From Scytonema tolypothrichoides VB-61278 (GTDB lineage: Bacteria; Cyanobacteriota; Cyanobacteriia; Cyanobacteriales; Nostocaceae), in contig NZ_JXCA02000016.1 in assembly GCF_000828085.3 (NCBI RefSeq), forward strand, positions 329,659-393,658: a DNA stretch of 64,000 nt, in the 5' to 3' direction. The translations under genes were made by a program, and so were the position numbers. Positions 27,550 to 37,021 of this stretch are shown one piece after another. How positions within the stretch are numbered: the stretch's first letter is position 1; each line of letters starts with the position of its first letter. Below the pieces are notes generated by a model. That model saw only the letters and a program-made list of their open reading frames with translations, did no database searches and was not told the DNA's origin.

Positions 27550-28710
27550 ATGGCTGTGAGCAACCACGAACAAGTTGGCAGAAGTTTAACTCTTTTAAAT
27601 CAAGCTTTGTACCCTTATATAAAAAGGGAGATGCAAAAAGTCTATGGTGAGGTTTGGCTCACAATTGCCTTACCATGTATGTCTTGTTATTCAGTGCTAA
27701 AAGATAACCTAAAAGATAACTTACAAGACATTCTACGTGATGATGTTTCTGCTTTATTAGAAGTTATAGTAGGGCAGTGGGATAACGTCTTCAGCAAAAA
27801 ATTAGGTAATACTGAGCGTGCTTTTGTCAGTGAACTGATTGAAACCACCAAGATTTGGAAGCATCAATCTCGCTTTTCAGTTGAGGACACTTATCGCACT
27901 CTCGACACAATAACTCGACTTCTCAAAGCTATCTCTGTATTAGAGGCAAATGTTGCAGAACAACACAAGCAAAAAATACTAGAAAAACTTCTTTCTCAGC
28001 CAGGTGAAAAAGCGGCTATTACAGAAACATTAGCTGAAATTATTAAACAACAAAGCTTCCAAAATATTTCTCTTTTGCGCCGTGCGCTGACACACCGTTC
28101 TTATGTCCATGAAAACCCCCAAGAAGGAGAACACAACGAACGTCTAGAGTTTCTCGGTGATGCTTTGTTGACTTTTATAAGTGGTGAATACCTTTATCGT
28201 CGTTATCCACAAAAGGGAGAAGATGAGTTAACTCGTCGGCGTTCTGCGCTGGTTGATGAAAAGCAACTGGCAAAGTTTGCAATTGAGGTTGGCTTAAACT
28301 CCAGAATGCTTTTAGGTAAAGGTGCAACTTTAGAACGAGGTTACCAAAATCCGAATTTACTCAGTAGCGCCTTTGAAGCAGTGATCGCTGCTTACTACAT
28401 AGACAACAATTATGATATTGAAGCAGTGCGTGCTGTTGTAGAACCCCTGTTTGATTCTGTCCCTGAAAGTATTGTGGAGTTTCGCTCAAATGTAGACTCA
28501 AAAAATCGGTTTCAAGAATGGGTGCAACGCAACATCACTCAAATACCGCCTAAATATATCACAGTTCAAGTAGGTGGTTCTTCTCACGCTCCAGAATTTA
28601 TCGCTAAAGTATTTGTGGGACAAAAAGAGTATGGAGAAGGCAAAGGTCGCAGCAAGAGAGATGCGGAGAAGGCTGCAGCTGAAAATGCGCTGGCTAAGCT
28701 AAAACAATGA
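27550..28710 (+). CDS. ribonuclease III with N-terminal HEPN-like (Swt1-type) extension
   Basis: The 386-residue protein is about 150 residues longer than a standard RNase III. Residues about 8-130 resemble the Swt1-type HEPN helical domain (SLTLLNQALYPYIKREM; DVSALLEVIVGQWDNVF; the ERAFVSELIE helix; FSVEDTYRTLDTITRLLKA). Residues about 160-300 form the RNase III domain with NERLEFLGDALL (E200, D204 intact), and residues about 315-385 a dsRNA-binding domain ending RSKRDAEKAAAENALAKL. Two oddities: the HEPN RxxxxH arginine is Thr100 (TKIWKH), and the second RNase III metal-site Asp is Ser273 in LLSSAFEAVI, while Glu276 is kept. It probably cleaves or binds structured RNA; activity is uncertain. 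Confidence 0.8.
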   Translation: MAVSNHEQVGRSLTLLNQALYPYIKREMQKVYGEVWLTIALPCMSCYSVLKDNLKDNLQDILRDDVSALLEVIVGQWDNVFSKKLGNTERAFVSELIETTKIWKHQSRFSVEDTYRTLDTITRLLKAISVLEANVAEQHKQKILEKLLSQPGEKAAITETLAEIIKQQSFQNISLLRRALTHRSYVHENPQEGEHNERLEFLGDALLTFISGEYLYRRYPQKGEDELTRRRSALVDEKQLAKFAIEVGLNSRMLLGKGATLERGYQNPNLLSSAFEAVIAAYYIDNNYDIEAVRAVVEPLFDSVPESIVEFRSNVDSKNRFQEWVQRNITQIPPKYITVQVGGSSHAPEFIAKVFVGQKEYGEGKGRSKRDAEKAAAENALAKLKQ

Positions 28711-28728
28711 AGGTGAGTTTGAAGCATC

Positions 28729-29922
28729 TCACACTTCTACTTTTAACGGCAAAGTCACAGTAAAAGTAGAACCAACTCCCATCTGCGAGACTAAGCTTAT
28801 TTCACCCTGCAACAGTTTCACCAGGCGTGAAACTATTGCCAAGCCCAAGCCAGTACTATCAGGAAGGAAGGATTTAGTGCCAGAAGTAATGCGAAAGTAA
28901 GGTTCAAAAATTTGTACTTGGTTTTCTGGCTCAATTCCAATTCCAGTATCGGAAACTGTAACACTCCACTTGTCAATATCTAAAGTTTCACACTTAATTT
29001 TTATCGTTCCTGACTCTGTGTAGCGAATCGCATTACTAACAAGATTCGTTACAATTTGCTGTAATCGTAATGGATCTATTACAACTTCGTTAGGAGCACG
29101 GTTGCAATTAATGGCAATTTGTAAATTTTTATGACTAGCCAAAGGCTCCAGCATTTCGTAAATATTTCTGATTAATTCATGCACATTGATTGGCTCTAAC
29201 TGGAGTTTCATCTGCCCAGCATCATAGCGAGAAATCTCTAGTGCATCGTTAATCAGGTGAAGTAATTGTCTCCCGCTGCGTAACACGCGGTCAATGTGTT
29301 CTAGGTGGGTAAAGGAATCTTTTTCTTCTGATTTTTGGCGTTGTAAGCGCAAAAACAAATCTGAGTAACCAATAATCGAAGTTAATGGGCTTTTGAGTTC
29401 GTGCGCCAGATACGATAAATTATCTTGATTTGCTCGCACTAAGCGAGTTAGTTCTTGATTATTAAGAGTTAACTGATTTTGCAGCTGCTCTAGTTCTGTT
29501 AATCGCTGTTGTGTGTAACTTTGGAAACAATAAGCAATTGCTTCATCTAACACCATATCAATCAAATGTACGGCTCGCATCACTTCTTGTGCTGATGCTT
29601 TCAGCAATTCAGGTTCTAAAGTGACAAATATGGAATTACGCAAAAGCCGATACTCTCGTGCAATTTCTGCTGCATCAAAACCTTGTTCAGCCCTAAGAGT
29701 CCCATGATGCAAACTTGCCTGAACTAAGGGTTGGACTTCATCATCTTGATATTGAGAAAGCACAGTTGCTAGCGCCAAGAGGACATGGTCAACATGATTT
29801 TTAATAGCTGTACGAGTTAGATGATTGGTACTGGAAATCTTTTTATCCCGACGAACAGCTTCCACCCACTGTTTTATAATACTTTGAGTTTTATCCCGCA
29901 GCAATTGACTAAAATCTTTCAT
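28729..29922 (-). CDS. RsbRD-type sensor histidine kinase
   Basis: A 397-residue soluble kinase. Residues about 10-145 resemble the RsbT co-antagonist RsbRD N-terminal domain (helical, HGTLRAEQGFDAAEIAREYR). A short coiled coil precedes the HisKA domain with H-box YLAHELKSPLTSIIGYSD. The HATPase domain has the N-box VSNAIRY, G1 DTGIGIEP and G2 TGLGLAIVSRL. No membrane segment, so it senses a cytoplasmic signal. ATG 29922 is chosen over the GTG three bases earlier. It is divergent from the riboswitch-led transport cluster; no response regulator is adjacent. Confidence 0.88.
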   Translation of the reverse strand: MKDFSQLLRDKTQSIIKQWVEAVRRDKKISSTNHLTRTAIKNHVDHVLLALATVLSQYQDDEVQPLVQASLHHGTLRAEQGFDAAEIAREYRLLRNSIFVTLEPELLKASAQEVMRAVHLIDMVLDEAIAYCFQSYTQQRLTELEQLQNQLTLNNQELTRLVRANQDNLSYLAHELKSPLTSIIGYSDLFLRLQRQKSEEKDSFTHLEHIDRVLRSGRQLLHLINDALEISRYDAGQMKLQLEPINVHELIRNIYEMLEPLASHKNLQIAINCNRAPNEVVIDPLRLQQIVTNLVSNAIRYTESGTIKIKCETLDIDKWSVTVSDTGIGIEPENQVQIFEPYFRITSGTKSFLPDSTGLGLAIVSRLVKLLQGEISLVSQMGVGSTFTVTLPLKVEV

Positions 29923-30135
29923 CACTCATGGGTGGATAAACATACAATATAGAATAAATCATTCTATTATTTAGATCCTAAGCATAGAAGTACTACATTG
30001 TATTTACTAAAAATATGTAATAATTAGAAATAAAAGTACATAATTGACGGATAATCTTTACTCATCTCAATATAGATGAATTTGCTTTCTAACAAGACTT
30101 GTTTTTTAGCCAAAAAAAGTATATCCTAGGGTTGC

Positions 30136-30164
30136 TTGACGCTATTATTTACTGGTGTTACATT
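30136..30164 (+). promoter_or_regulatory. candidate promoter of the riboswitch RNA
   Basis: TTGACG (30136-30141) and TACATT (30159-30164) are 17 bases apart and lie just upstream of the aptamer, which is the expected placement for a sigma-70-like promoter. Not proven. Confidence 0.4.
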
Positions 30165-30170
30165 TATCAT

Positions 30171-30371
30171 AAATAAGAGTAAGTCAGCCTAATCCAACGA
30201 ATTGCATTGCATAAGTTGGAGCGGAGGAACCAACGTATGGGGCGTATCTTAGCTAGAAGGAACAAAAAGTAGATGTATGTTTTCGCTTCTTGTTTTTTGC
30301 TTCTTCTAATAGAAGGGTATCTCTCAACCCTAGCCCGTCAGCTAACTTCGTAGGCAATGAGAGGAGACTGA
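30171..30371 (+). ncRNA. ydaO/yuaA c-di-AMP riboswitch
   Basis: Conserved aptamer blocks occur in order: GTCAGCCTAATCC, then GGAGCGGAGGAACCAACG, TGGGGCGTATCTTAGCT, a long variable AT-rich arm, AAGGGTATCTCTC, and CCGTCAGCTAACTTCGTAGG with a closing GAGAGGAG. This matches the ydaO consensus from memory, including the diagnostic GGAACCA and CCGTCAGCTAAC segments. It ends about 100 bases before the permease ATG at 30469. No expression-platform terminator is obvious, so control may act at translation or through a structure I cannot fold by eye. In known cases c-di-AMP usually turns such genes off. Confidence 0.85.
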
Positions 30372-30468
30372 AGAGACAGCATGATTGTAATCCTGTGATC
30401 TCATCAGTATCCTTGGCTGGTACTGCTCGGATTAATTGTACCCGCACTTGAATCTGTTGAGGTCACCA

Positions 30469-31320
30469 ATGATATTGCAACTGAATGTAGCTGCCATTTT
30501 GGCGGTTGCTGGTCGAACAGCTTGGAAACATACTAAGCCTCTTATTGTACGGGATACTGTCTTACTACCTCTGCTTGGTTTTTTGGGCGTGATTGTTGTG
30601 TGGTGGATTATTGCCCTTGCAAACCATGAATTAATGCCTACTCCACCTGAGGCGTTAGCAGCTAATTTAGATTATATCCTTAACCCATTTTTCCAAAGAG
30701 GACCAGGTAACCTTGGTATCGGCTGGCTTTTAATAGCAAGTATCCGACGGGTCTTACTAGGTTTTGCTCTAGGTGCTTTAGTAGCTATTCCTGTTGGTTT
30801 TCTCATCGGGATGTCAAGAACGGCAATGATGATTCTTAATCCCATTATCCAAATCTTCAAACCAGTATCACCCTTGGCATGGCTTCCCATTGCTCTTGCG
30901 ATTTTTAATTTGGCAGATCCATCGGCAATATTCGTGATTTTTATCACCTCTTTATGGCCAACAATTATTAACACAGCCTTGGGAGTTTCTAGTGTTTCCA
31001 AGGATTATATAGATGTAGCACGAGTTCTAGAAATGCCCCGTTGGCGAAGAATTACAAAAATTATTTGGCCTGCAAGTTTACCCTACATTTTTACAGGTTT
31101 GCGAATTAGTTTAGGAATTGCTTGGTTGGTTATCGTTGCTGTAGAAATGCTCACAGGCGGTATCGGAATTGGCTTTTTTGTCTGGGATGAATGGAGTCGC
31201 TTAAATCTCAATTCCGTTTTTCTGGCTGTGCTAGTGATTGGCTTAACAGGTTTGTTCCTAGATTATGCTATTGGCAGAATACAAGCTTTTGTTACTCGTC
31301 GCCCAATAACTTCAAACTAG
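30469..31320 (+). CDS. ABC transporter permease, NrtB/CmpB/SsuC type
   Basis: A 283-residue inner-membrane permease with about six spans and the EAA loop in DVARVLEMPRWRRITKIIWPASLPYI. ATG 30469 is preferred over the frame start at 30436 because GAGG lies 7 bases upstream and the riboswitch leader ends before it. Family resemblance is to NrtB/CmpB (nitrate, bicarbonate) and related sulfonate permeases. It is the first gene after the c-di-AMP riboswitch and precedes the binding protein by 339 bases. Confidence 0.85.
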   Translation: MILQLNVAAILAVAGRTAWKHTKPLIVRDTVLLPLLGFLGVIVVWWIIALANHELMPTPPEALAANLDYILNPFFQRGPGNLGIGWLLIASIRRVLLGFALGALVAIPVGFLIGMSRTAMMILNPIIQIFKPVSPLAWLPIALAIFNLADPSAIFVIFITSLWPTIINTALGVSSVSKDYIDVARVLEMPRWRRITKIIWPASLPYIFTGLRISLGIAWLVIVAVEMLTGGIGIGFFVWDEWSRLNLNSVFLAVLVIGLTGLFLDYAIGRIQAFVTRRPITSN

Positions 31321-31659
31321 TTATTTATTAGCGATCGCTCATTGATAAGCATAGTAGATTTCACTGCGTTATCACACCCTCATCTGACTGCCTCTGATAA
31401 AGGTGCGTTACAGTTCAAACATCCGTTTTATCAATGGAAATCTCACATGCATGAAATCTTTTTAAATAGGTGATGAATTGTTGAATTGTATGGGTTAAGG
31501 GAGATAAGCTATTCAAAATTCAAAGAAAAAACTCACTATTTAACAAGCAGCCTACCTGCTGGAACTCTACACAAATGAAATCTGTGATAGCCCAAACAAG
31601 AACTTTTGTGTCTTCGTAGTTAATATTCTGAGTCATTTTGCCGCTGCAGGAGGTTTTTT
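31321..31659. other. gap between permease and binding-protein genes
   Basis: 339 bases without a gene, with one GCGATCGC octamer near 31331. The gap is long enough for a second promoter. It ends in a ribosome site GCAGGAGG before ATG 31660. Confidence 0.45.
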
Positions 31660-33072
31660 ATGAGTCACAATAACACAAATAACTGGACGCGACGATACTT
31701 TATCACAGGACTGGGAGCAACAGCATTTGCAACTGGACTTTCTTCTTGTGCTATTAATGCTAACCGCGCCCCTAAAGAATTGTCAAAAGCGGCGTCGGCG
31801 GTGGAACCAGTAGTAGACCCCAAGACACTAGAAAAACCTAATATTACAGTAGGGTATGTGCCAGTGAACGACTGCGCCCCCTTTGCGATAGCCTGGGAGA
31901 AAGGATTTTTCCGCAAGTATGGTTTAAATGTCACCCTCAGCCGTGAAGCCAGCTGGGGTACGTCTCGTGACGGCATTATTTTTGGACGCCTTGATGCTTC
32001 GCCGGTTGTTAGTGGTGCGGTGACGAATGCGAGAACTGGTGCAGAAGGCGCACGTCATGCTCCCTTATGTGCAGCGATGACAATTCATCGCCATGGTAAT
32101 GCGATGACGATGAATAAAGCAATGTGGGAGTCTGGGTTGCGTCCTTGGCGAGACTATAACGGTAATTTAGAAGAATTTGGACGAAATTTTCGTAATTACT
32201 TTGAAAAATTACCATCTGAGAAACGAGTTTGGGCAGTGGTGCTGAGTTCAGCTATTTATGAGTACTTTATCCGCTACTTAGCTGCTGCAGCTGGAGTTGC
32301 TCCTGATAAAGAATTTCGCATTATCATTATCCCACCACCCCAGATGGTAGTAAATATGAGAATTGGGGCGATGCAAGGTTATATGGTGGCTGAACCTTGG
32401 AATTCACGGGCAATTTCTGGCAATGACGGAATTGGTTTCACCTTCGCTCAAGGTAGAGAAATTTGGCAAGGACACCCAGACAGAGTTTTAGGTGTGATGG
32501 AGTCTTTCATCAAAGAAAATCCTAAAACTTATCGTTCTTTGGTTAAGGCAATGATAGAAGCTTGTCGCTATTGTAGCGACACAAAAAACCGGGAGGAAGT
32601 CGCTCAAATTCTCACGAATAAGTCGTTTACAGGAGCAAAGCTCAAATTAACAAAACCAGCTATTGTTGGTGAATACAATTATGGTGGTTTTGATGGTCAA
32701 AAACGAGTTTGGAAAGCTCCTGAAACGACAATATTCTTTGAAAAACCTGCTAACCTTGTCAAAACAGCAAATGACCATTCCACATTTCTTTGGCAATCTC
32801 AAAGTATTTGGCTAATGACTCAGTCGGCTCGTTGGGGACAAATTAAAGAAATTCCGAAAAATGCTCAAGAATTGGCACGTAAAGCTTGGCGAACTGACTT
32901 GTATCGAGAAATTGCTGCTGAAATGGGAATTGAATGTCCAAAAGAAGATTACAAGGTAGAACAAGCGGAATTATTTATCGACAAAAAAGCTTTTGATCCC
33001 AGCGATCCAGTGGGATATCTTAAGAGCTTTGAGATTAGAGCTAACGCTCCTAAATCTTTCTTTATGTCTTAA
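31660..33072 (+). CDS. NrtA/CmpA-like substrate-binding lipoprotein
   Basis: A 470-residue periplasmic binding protein of an ABC importer. The N-terminus has twin Arg (TRRYFITGLGATAFATGL) followed by a lipobox LSSC, indicating Tat export and lipid anchoring at the plasma membrane. The body begins ITVGYVPVNDCAPFAIAWEKG and has LDASPVVSGAVT, IIPPPQMVVNMRIGAMQGY and MVAEPWNSRA, the usual NrtA/CmpA blocks. Substrate (nitrate, bicarbonate or another small anion) cannot be settled by eye. The strong site AGGAGG is 8 bases upstream. Confidence 0.87.
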   Translation: MSHNNTNNWTRRYFITGLGATAFATGLSSCAINANRAPKELSKAASAVEPVVDPKTLEKPNITVGYVPVNDCAPFAIAWEKGFFRKYGLNVTLSREASWGTSRDGIIFGRLDASPVVSGAVTNARTGAEGARHAPLCAAMTIHRHGNAMTMNKAMWESGLRPWRDYNGNLEEFGRNFRNYFEKLPSEKRVWAVVLSSAIYEYFIRYLAAAAGVAPDKEFRIIIIPPPQMVVNMRIGAMQGYMVAEPWNSRAISGNDGIGFTFAQGREIWQGHPDRVLGVMESFIKENPKTYRSLVKAMIEACRYCSDTKNREEVAQILTNKSFTGAKLKLTKPAIVGEYNYGGFDGQKRVWKAPETTIFFEKPANLVKTANDHSTFLWQSQSIWLMTQSARWGQIKEIPKNAQELARKAWRTDLYREIAAEMGIECPKEDYKVEQAELFIDKKAFDPSDPVGYLKSFEIRANAPKSFFMS

Positions 33073-33173
33073 GATGAGCACATTAAACTTGACTGTTCTT
33101 AGTCATTCATGAATGACTTGATTTATAAACTACTAATAAATGACTGAGAAATAGACTGTTGTAGGAGTGTCAA

Positions 33174-34010
33174 ATGAAATCTACCTCTTTCTCAAAAGAT
33201 GCCTATGATACGACTTCACCTAGTCGTGGATTTCTAGAAATTGAAAATTTACATAAATCATACCCAACATCTGATGGCAATCAATTTGTTGTTTTAGATA
33301 ACATTAATTTGACAGTGGGGGAAGATGAATATATTTCTGTTATTGGTCACTCTGGTTGCGGTAAATCCACACTTTTGAAGATTGTAGCAGGATTAGAAAA
33401 AGCGACTTCTGGCTTGGTGCGGTTAGATGGCAAAGAAATTCGTAAACCAGGGGCTGAACGCATGATGGTGTTTCAACACTATTCGCTTTTACCTTGGTTA
33501 ACTGTGCGGGAAAATATCCGGCTTGCTGTAGACGAAGTGCTAAAAGATGCCAATCGCGCTGACAAAATTAGCATTGTGAACGAACATCTAGCAATGGTAA
33601 ATTTAACTGCGGCAGCAGATAAATATCCTGATGAAATTTCTGGTGGTATGAAGCAGCGCGTGGGTATTGCCAGAGCATTGGCAATTCGCCCAAAAATGTT
33701 GCTGATGGATGAACCTTTTGGAGCGTTAGATGCACTAACTCGCGGAAAATTGCAACGGCAAGTATTAGATATTTGGGAAGATCACCGACAGGCGGTCATG
33801 ATGGTGACCCATGATGTGGATGAGGCTATTTATATGTCAGATCGCATTGTTCTTATGACTAATGGACCTGCGGCTAATATTGGGGAGATACTGGAAGTAC
33901 CGTTTCCTCATCCACGCGATCGCAATGCCATGAGGAACTCAAAAGAATACTACGAACTCCGCAACTACGCGCTCAATTTCCTGGATCGCTATTTCACCCA
34001 AGACGAGTAA
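33174..34010 (+). CDS. ABC transporter ATP-binding protein, NrtD/CmpD type
   Basis: A 278-residue cytoplasmic ATPase. Walker A GHSGCGKSTLLKI, Q-loop MVFQHYSLLPWLTVREN, signature ISGGMKQRVGIARAL, Walker B MLLMDEPFGALDAL and the switch His in MMVTHDVDEAIYMSDRI are all intact. It lacks the C-terminal binding-protein-like domain of NrtC/CmpC, so the cluster has one ATPase of the short type. It follows the binding protein by 101 bases. Confidence 0.92.
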   Translation: MKSTSFSKDAYDTTSPSRGFLEIENLHKSYPTSDGNQFVVLDNINLTVGEDEYISVIGHSGCGKSTLLKIVAGLEKATSGLVRLDGKEIRKPGAERMMVFQHYSLLPWLTVRENIRLAVDEVLKDANRADKISIVNEHLAMVNLTAAADKYPDEISGGMKQRVGIARALAIRPKMLLMDEPFGALDALTRGKLQRQVLDIWEDHRQAVMMVTHDVDEAIYMSDRIVLMTNGPAANIGEILEVPFPHPRDRNAMRNSKEYYELRNYALNFLDRYFTQDE

Positions 34011-34112
34011 CTTAAAAAATTCGTCATTCGTCATTTTCAAGTCAATTACGGGTTAGAAACGACAAACGAGTTATTGTTTTTGTAAATTTTTCTTAGTGGT
34101 GGAAATAAAGTT

Positions 34113-34805
34113 ATGAATCTTAAACCTATCTTGGTGCGTCTGCAGAATGCGCTTGGAAGAGACGATTTAATTGAGCAAATGGTACTCATCTCCGTCCCAG
34201 AGACAGCTTTTTCTACACAGGCTCAATCTGCAAAATCAGTCAATTTAATCGTTGGTTATAATAGCTCTCCCAACAGTCATACCGCGTTAGATATTGCCTT
34301 GTTAATGGCTCATCAAACACATTTAGCCACAAAGGCGCAAGTGACAGTTCAAGTTGTCTATGTAATCGAGGAAAATCAGAGAACTCATCCTGAAGATGTT
34401 TTACAAATAGAGACATTTGTCAATCCGCATGTTGCGGAACAAAATCCACCACACTGTTCAACGAACTTCTCCTCTACAAGGTTTGACACAAGTGTGATAA
34501 CTCAACCAAAAATGCGGGAGAAAGGAGGTTATTCCCAAGAAATATTGATAGATAAATTTACACAAGCAGAATGTATTCTTCGCCAAGCAAGTTGTCTAGC
34601 TGCAGAATGGAAAAGTTCTTTTAAAGCTCATCTTCGCTTTGGTTGTATTGCCAAGGAACTAAGGAAAGTTGTTAAATCAGAAGCTGCTAATTTACTCTTA
34701 CTCGGCTGTAACTCTGTTGATCATCCAATAGTTCAACAGCTTGGTTCTAACTTCCCTTGTTCAGTACTAGGTATACCAAATTTTGTGAATGAGAAATGTG
34801 TTTAG
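34113..34805 (+). CDS. UspA-like universal stress domain protein
   Basis: A 230-residue soluble protein. An alpha/beta Usp core is seen as VNLIVGYNSSPNSHTALDIALLMA near residue 45 and the C-terminal ELRKVVKSEAANLLLLGCNS, PCSVLGIP. The ATP-loop pattern GxxGxxxxxxxxxG(S/T) is not clearly conserved. An unusual ~60-residue Ser/Thr/Pro-rich insertion occupies the middle. In cyanobacteria such proteins often lie beside ion or anion transporters and may regulate them. It sits between the ABC genes and the SLC13-type permease. Confidence 0.7.
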   Translation: MNLKPILVRLQNALGRDDLIEQMVLISVPETAFSTQAQSAKSVNLIVGYNSSPNSHTALDIALLMAHQTHLATKAQVTVQVVYVIEENQRTHPEDVLQIETFVNPHVAEQNPPHCSTNFSSTRFDTSVITQPKMREKGGYSQEILIDKFTQAECILRQASCLAAEWKSSFKAHLRFGCIAKELRKVVKSEAANLLLLGCNSVDHPIVQQLGSNFPCSVLGIPNFVNEKCV

Positions 34806-35007
34806 CAGGGATAGTGGAGAATGTTATGGAGAGAATCTGACCATAGAAACCTGGTTCTTGAATCTCTTGCTAAGAGTATAATTCTCCCAATTTCTTGAAA
34901 ATGCAAAAAAAACCACATATAAGCTAATGTATTTTTAAGTTGCATATTAAGGGTAGGCAAGACGCCCACAGCACAAGACATCTGTCTCAATGCAATATGC
35001 AAATTAA

Positions 35008-36411
35008 ATGTTTGTTAGTTTATTGTGGTTTTTTTGGACTAATCTGCAAAAGATCTTAACAGAGGAGTTATCAGTGGACAACTGGCAAAGTTTTGTTAGC
35101 GTTGTCACATTTGTAAGTGTCATTATATTCATCATGACAGAGTGGGTTCACCTCACAATTGCTGCCTTACTGGGAGCACTGTTACTAGTTTTTACCAACG
35201 TCATGACTTTAGAAGAAGCTGTTGGTTATATTGGCAACAGTCATGGAACTCTAGGTTTATTCTTTGGAGTTATGGTTCTTGTCAGGGCGTTTGAACCAAC
35301 CAAAGTTTTTGAATACCTAGCCACGCAAATGGTGCTTCTCGCTCAAGGAAAAGGTAATCGTCTCCTACTAGGTATTGTAGGGATTACTACTCCCATTTGT
35401 GCTGTTTTACCCAATGCTACCACAGTGATGCTTTTAGCGCCTTTAATTCCACCGATGGCACAAGAAGTAGGGGTAAACTTTGTACCATTACTAATTCTTT
35501 TAGTCTTTGTTGCTAATAGTGCAGGGCTGTTAACTATAGTTGGTGATCCAGCAACATTTATTGTGGGTGATGCTATAAATATCAGCTTTATAGATTATCT
35601 ATGGCGCTTAAGTTTGGGAGGAGCGATCGCCATTATCACAGTGATAGCTGTATTACCAATTTTGTTCCGCAAAATTTGGAACACGCAACTCGAAAATCTT
35701 GAACAATTACCGCACCCTCAAATCAATCATCCACGAGTTTTGATGTTAGGTGGGTTGATTATAGCTTTCGTTCTGGTGTTTTTCGTTGTTGGTGAATCTC
35801 TTCCAGTTCCTATATCACCTGCGGGTGTTGCTTTGCTAGGAGCAGCTTTAGCACTACTTTTATCACATCAAAGCAAAATTGACTCGGTCAACAATATATT
35901 ACGGGACGTAGACTGGAGTACATTGATATTTTTTATGAGTATCTTTGTATTAATTGGTGGACTAGAAAAAACAGGTGTCATTAGTAGTTTTTCTGGGATA
36001 TTAGCTACTCTTTTAGGGAAAAATATTTTCTTGGGTTCCTTATCTCTACTATTTTTTGTAGGGATATTATCTAGTGTTGTTCCTAATATTCCTTTAGTAG
36101 TAGCGATGGTACCGTTATTAAAACAGTACATTGTTAACGTTGGGTTAGCACCGGCAGAAGTGCTTGCACCAGATTTTCAAGGACAATTTCCACCTGAGGT
36201 TCTGCCACTGTTCTACGCTATGATGTTTGGTGCTACTTTGGGAGGCAATGGCACACTAGTAGGAGCATCTTCTAACATAGTAGCTGCAGGAATTTCTGAA
36301 CAGCACGGTCGTCGTATATCATTTAAAACTTTTTTGCATTATGGTATACCAGTCATGCTGCTGCAACTTTTCACTTCAGGATGTTATGTATTAGTTCGTT
36401 TTCTAGTATAA
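35008..36411 (+). CDS. SLC13/ArsB-NhaD superfamily permease
   Basis: A 467-residue polytopic permease with about 12 membrane segments. Two related halves carry re-entrant loop motifs: ICAVLPNATTVMLLAPLI in the first, and VVPNIPLVVAMVPLL and ATLGGNGTLVGASSNIVAAGI in the second. The GDPATFIVG and GNGTLVGASSN segments are typical of the ion transporter superfamily. Possible substrates are Na+/H+, arsenite, sulfate or dicarboxylates; none can be assigned. A start at GTG 35074, after TTATCA, is possible. It closes the riboswitch-led cluster. Confidence 0.82.
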   Translation: MFVSLLWFFWTNLQKILTEELSVDNWQSFVSVVTFVSVIIFIMTEWVHLTIAALLGALLLVFTNVMTLEEAVGYIGNSHGTLGLFFGVMVLVRAFEPTKVFEYLATQMVLLAQGKGNRLLLGIVGITTPICAVLPNATTVMLLAPLIPPMAQEVGVNFVPLLILLVFVANSAGLLTIVGDPATFIVGDAINISFIDYLWRLSLGGAIAIITVIAVLPILFRKIWNTQLENLEQLPHPQINHPRVLMLGGLIIAFVLVFFVVGESLPVPISPAGVALLGAALALLLSHQSKIDSVNNILRDVDWSTLIFFMSIFVLIGGLEKTGVISSFSGILATLLGKNIFLGSLSLLFFVGILSSVVPNIPLVVAMVPLLKQYIVNVGLAPAEVLAPDFQGQFPPEVLPLFYAMMFGATLGGNGTLVGASSNIVAAGISEQHGRRISFKTFLHYGIPVMLLQLFTSGCYVLVRFLV

Positions 36412-36888
36412 AAATACTAATAAAGTAAAACCGCTGTACTCCTCTTCTGTACAACGGTTATGGTTTGTTGCCTGTTAGCTTGTATGTTTTTGGGCTAAGT
36501 CAGAGGAGGAAAATTGTTTACTTTCTGGAACTGTTAGCTGGTTGGTACTCGTCTATTGATTTCGGCTAGAAAACTTATTGACATAGATTTCTAACTGTCT
36601 TGATAACTATACTAGGAAATTTAGTAATAAGCAACTACTCATATATAAAGAAATATTATTAACTCGTGTGAGGATATAGATTTTGAGTATCAACAGGATA
36701 AATTGCCTGAAAGCTAAACAGTTAAGGCTTTAGCAACTACTCACTCGTCTCAGAAAATTGTGCTCAGACTAGCTAAGAATTCTGAATTAGATGTTAAATT
36801 TTATCAATAACTTTCTTGTGTCTCACCAAAACAAGTGCAAACTGCTTCTAAAAAGTAGATGCAATCTCTGGTCTGGGGAATAGGGTAT
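36412..36888. other. intergenic region after the transport cluster
   Basis: Contains the hairpin at 36429-36459 and otherwise AT-rich DNA with no gene. Confidence 0.45.
36429..36459 (+). terminator. hairpin terminator of the transport cluster
   Basis: AACCGCTGTAC pairs with GTACAACGGTT (one mismatch), 18 bases after the permease stop. The following tail TATGGTTTGTTG is only moderately T-rich. Confidence 0.5.
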
Positions 36889-36922
36889 CTATCGCAATCT
36901 GTTGAGGAGTTGTGAGAATTGA

Positions 36923-36962
36923 AAAACAAAATCCCCGACCTCTGGTGAAAAGTCGGGGACTT
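36923..36962 (-). terminator. rho-independent terminator of the hli cluster
   Basis: On the minus strand GTCCCCGAC-TTTTCACCAGAG-GTCGGGGA is followed by TTTTGTTTTT. It lies about 60 bases past the last hli stop. Confidence 0.8.
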
Positions 36963-37021
36963 TGTTTCTCGTGAATGATTTAAAACTGCTGTAGAATACT
37001 ATGTCTCTACAAAATTTATGA

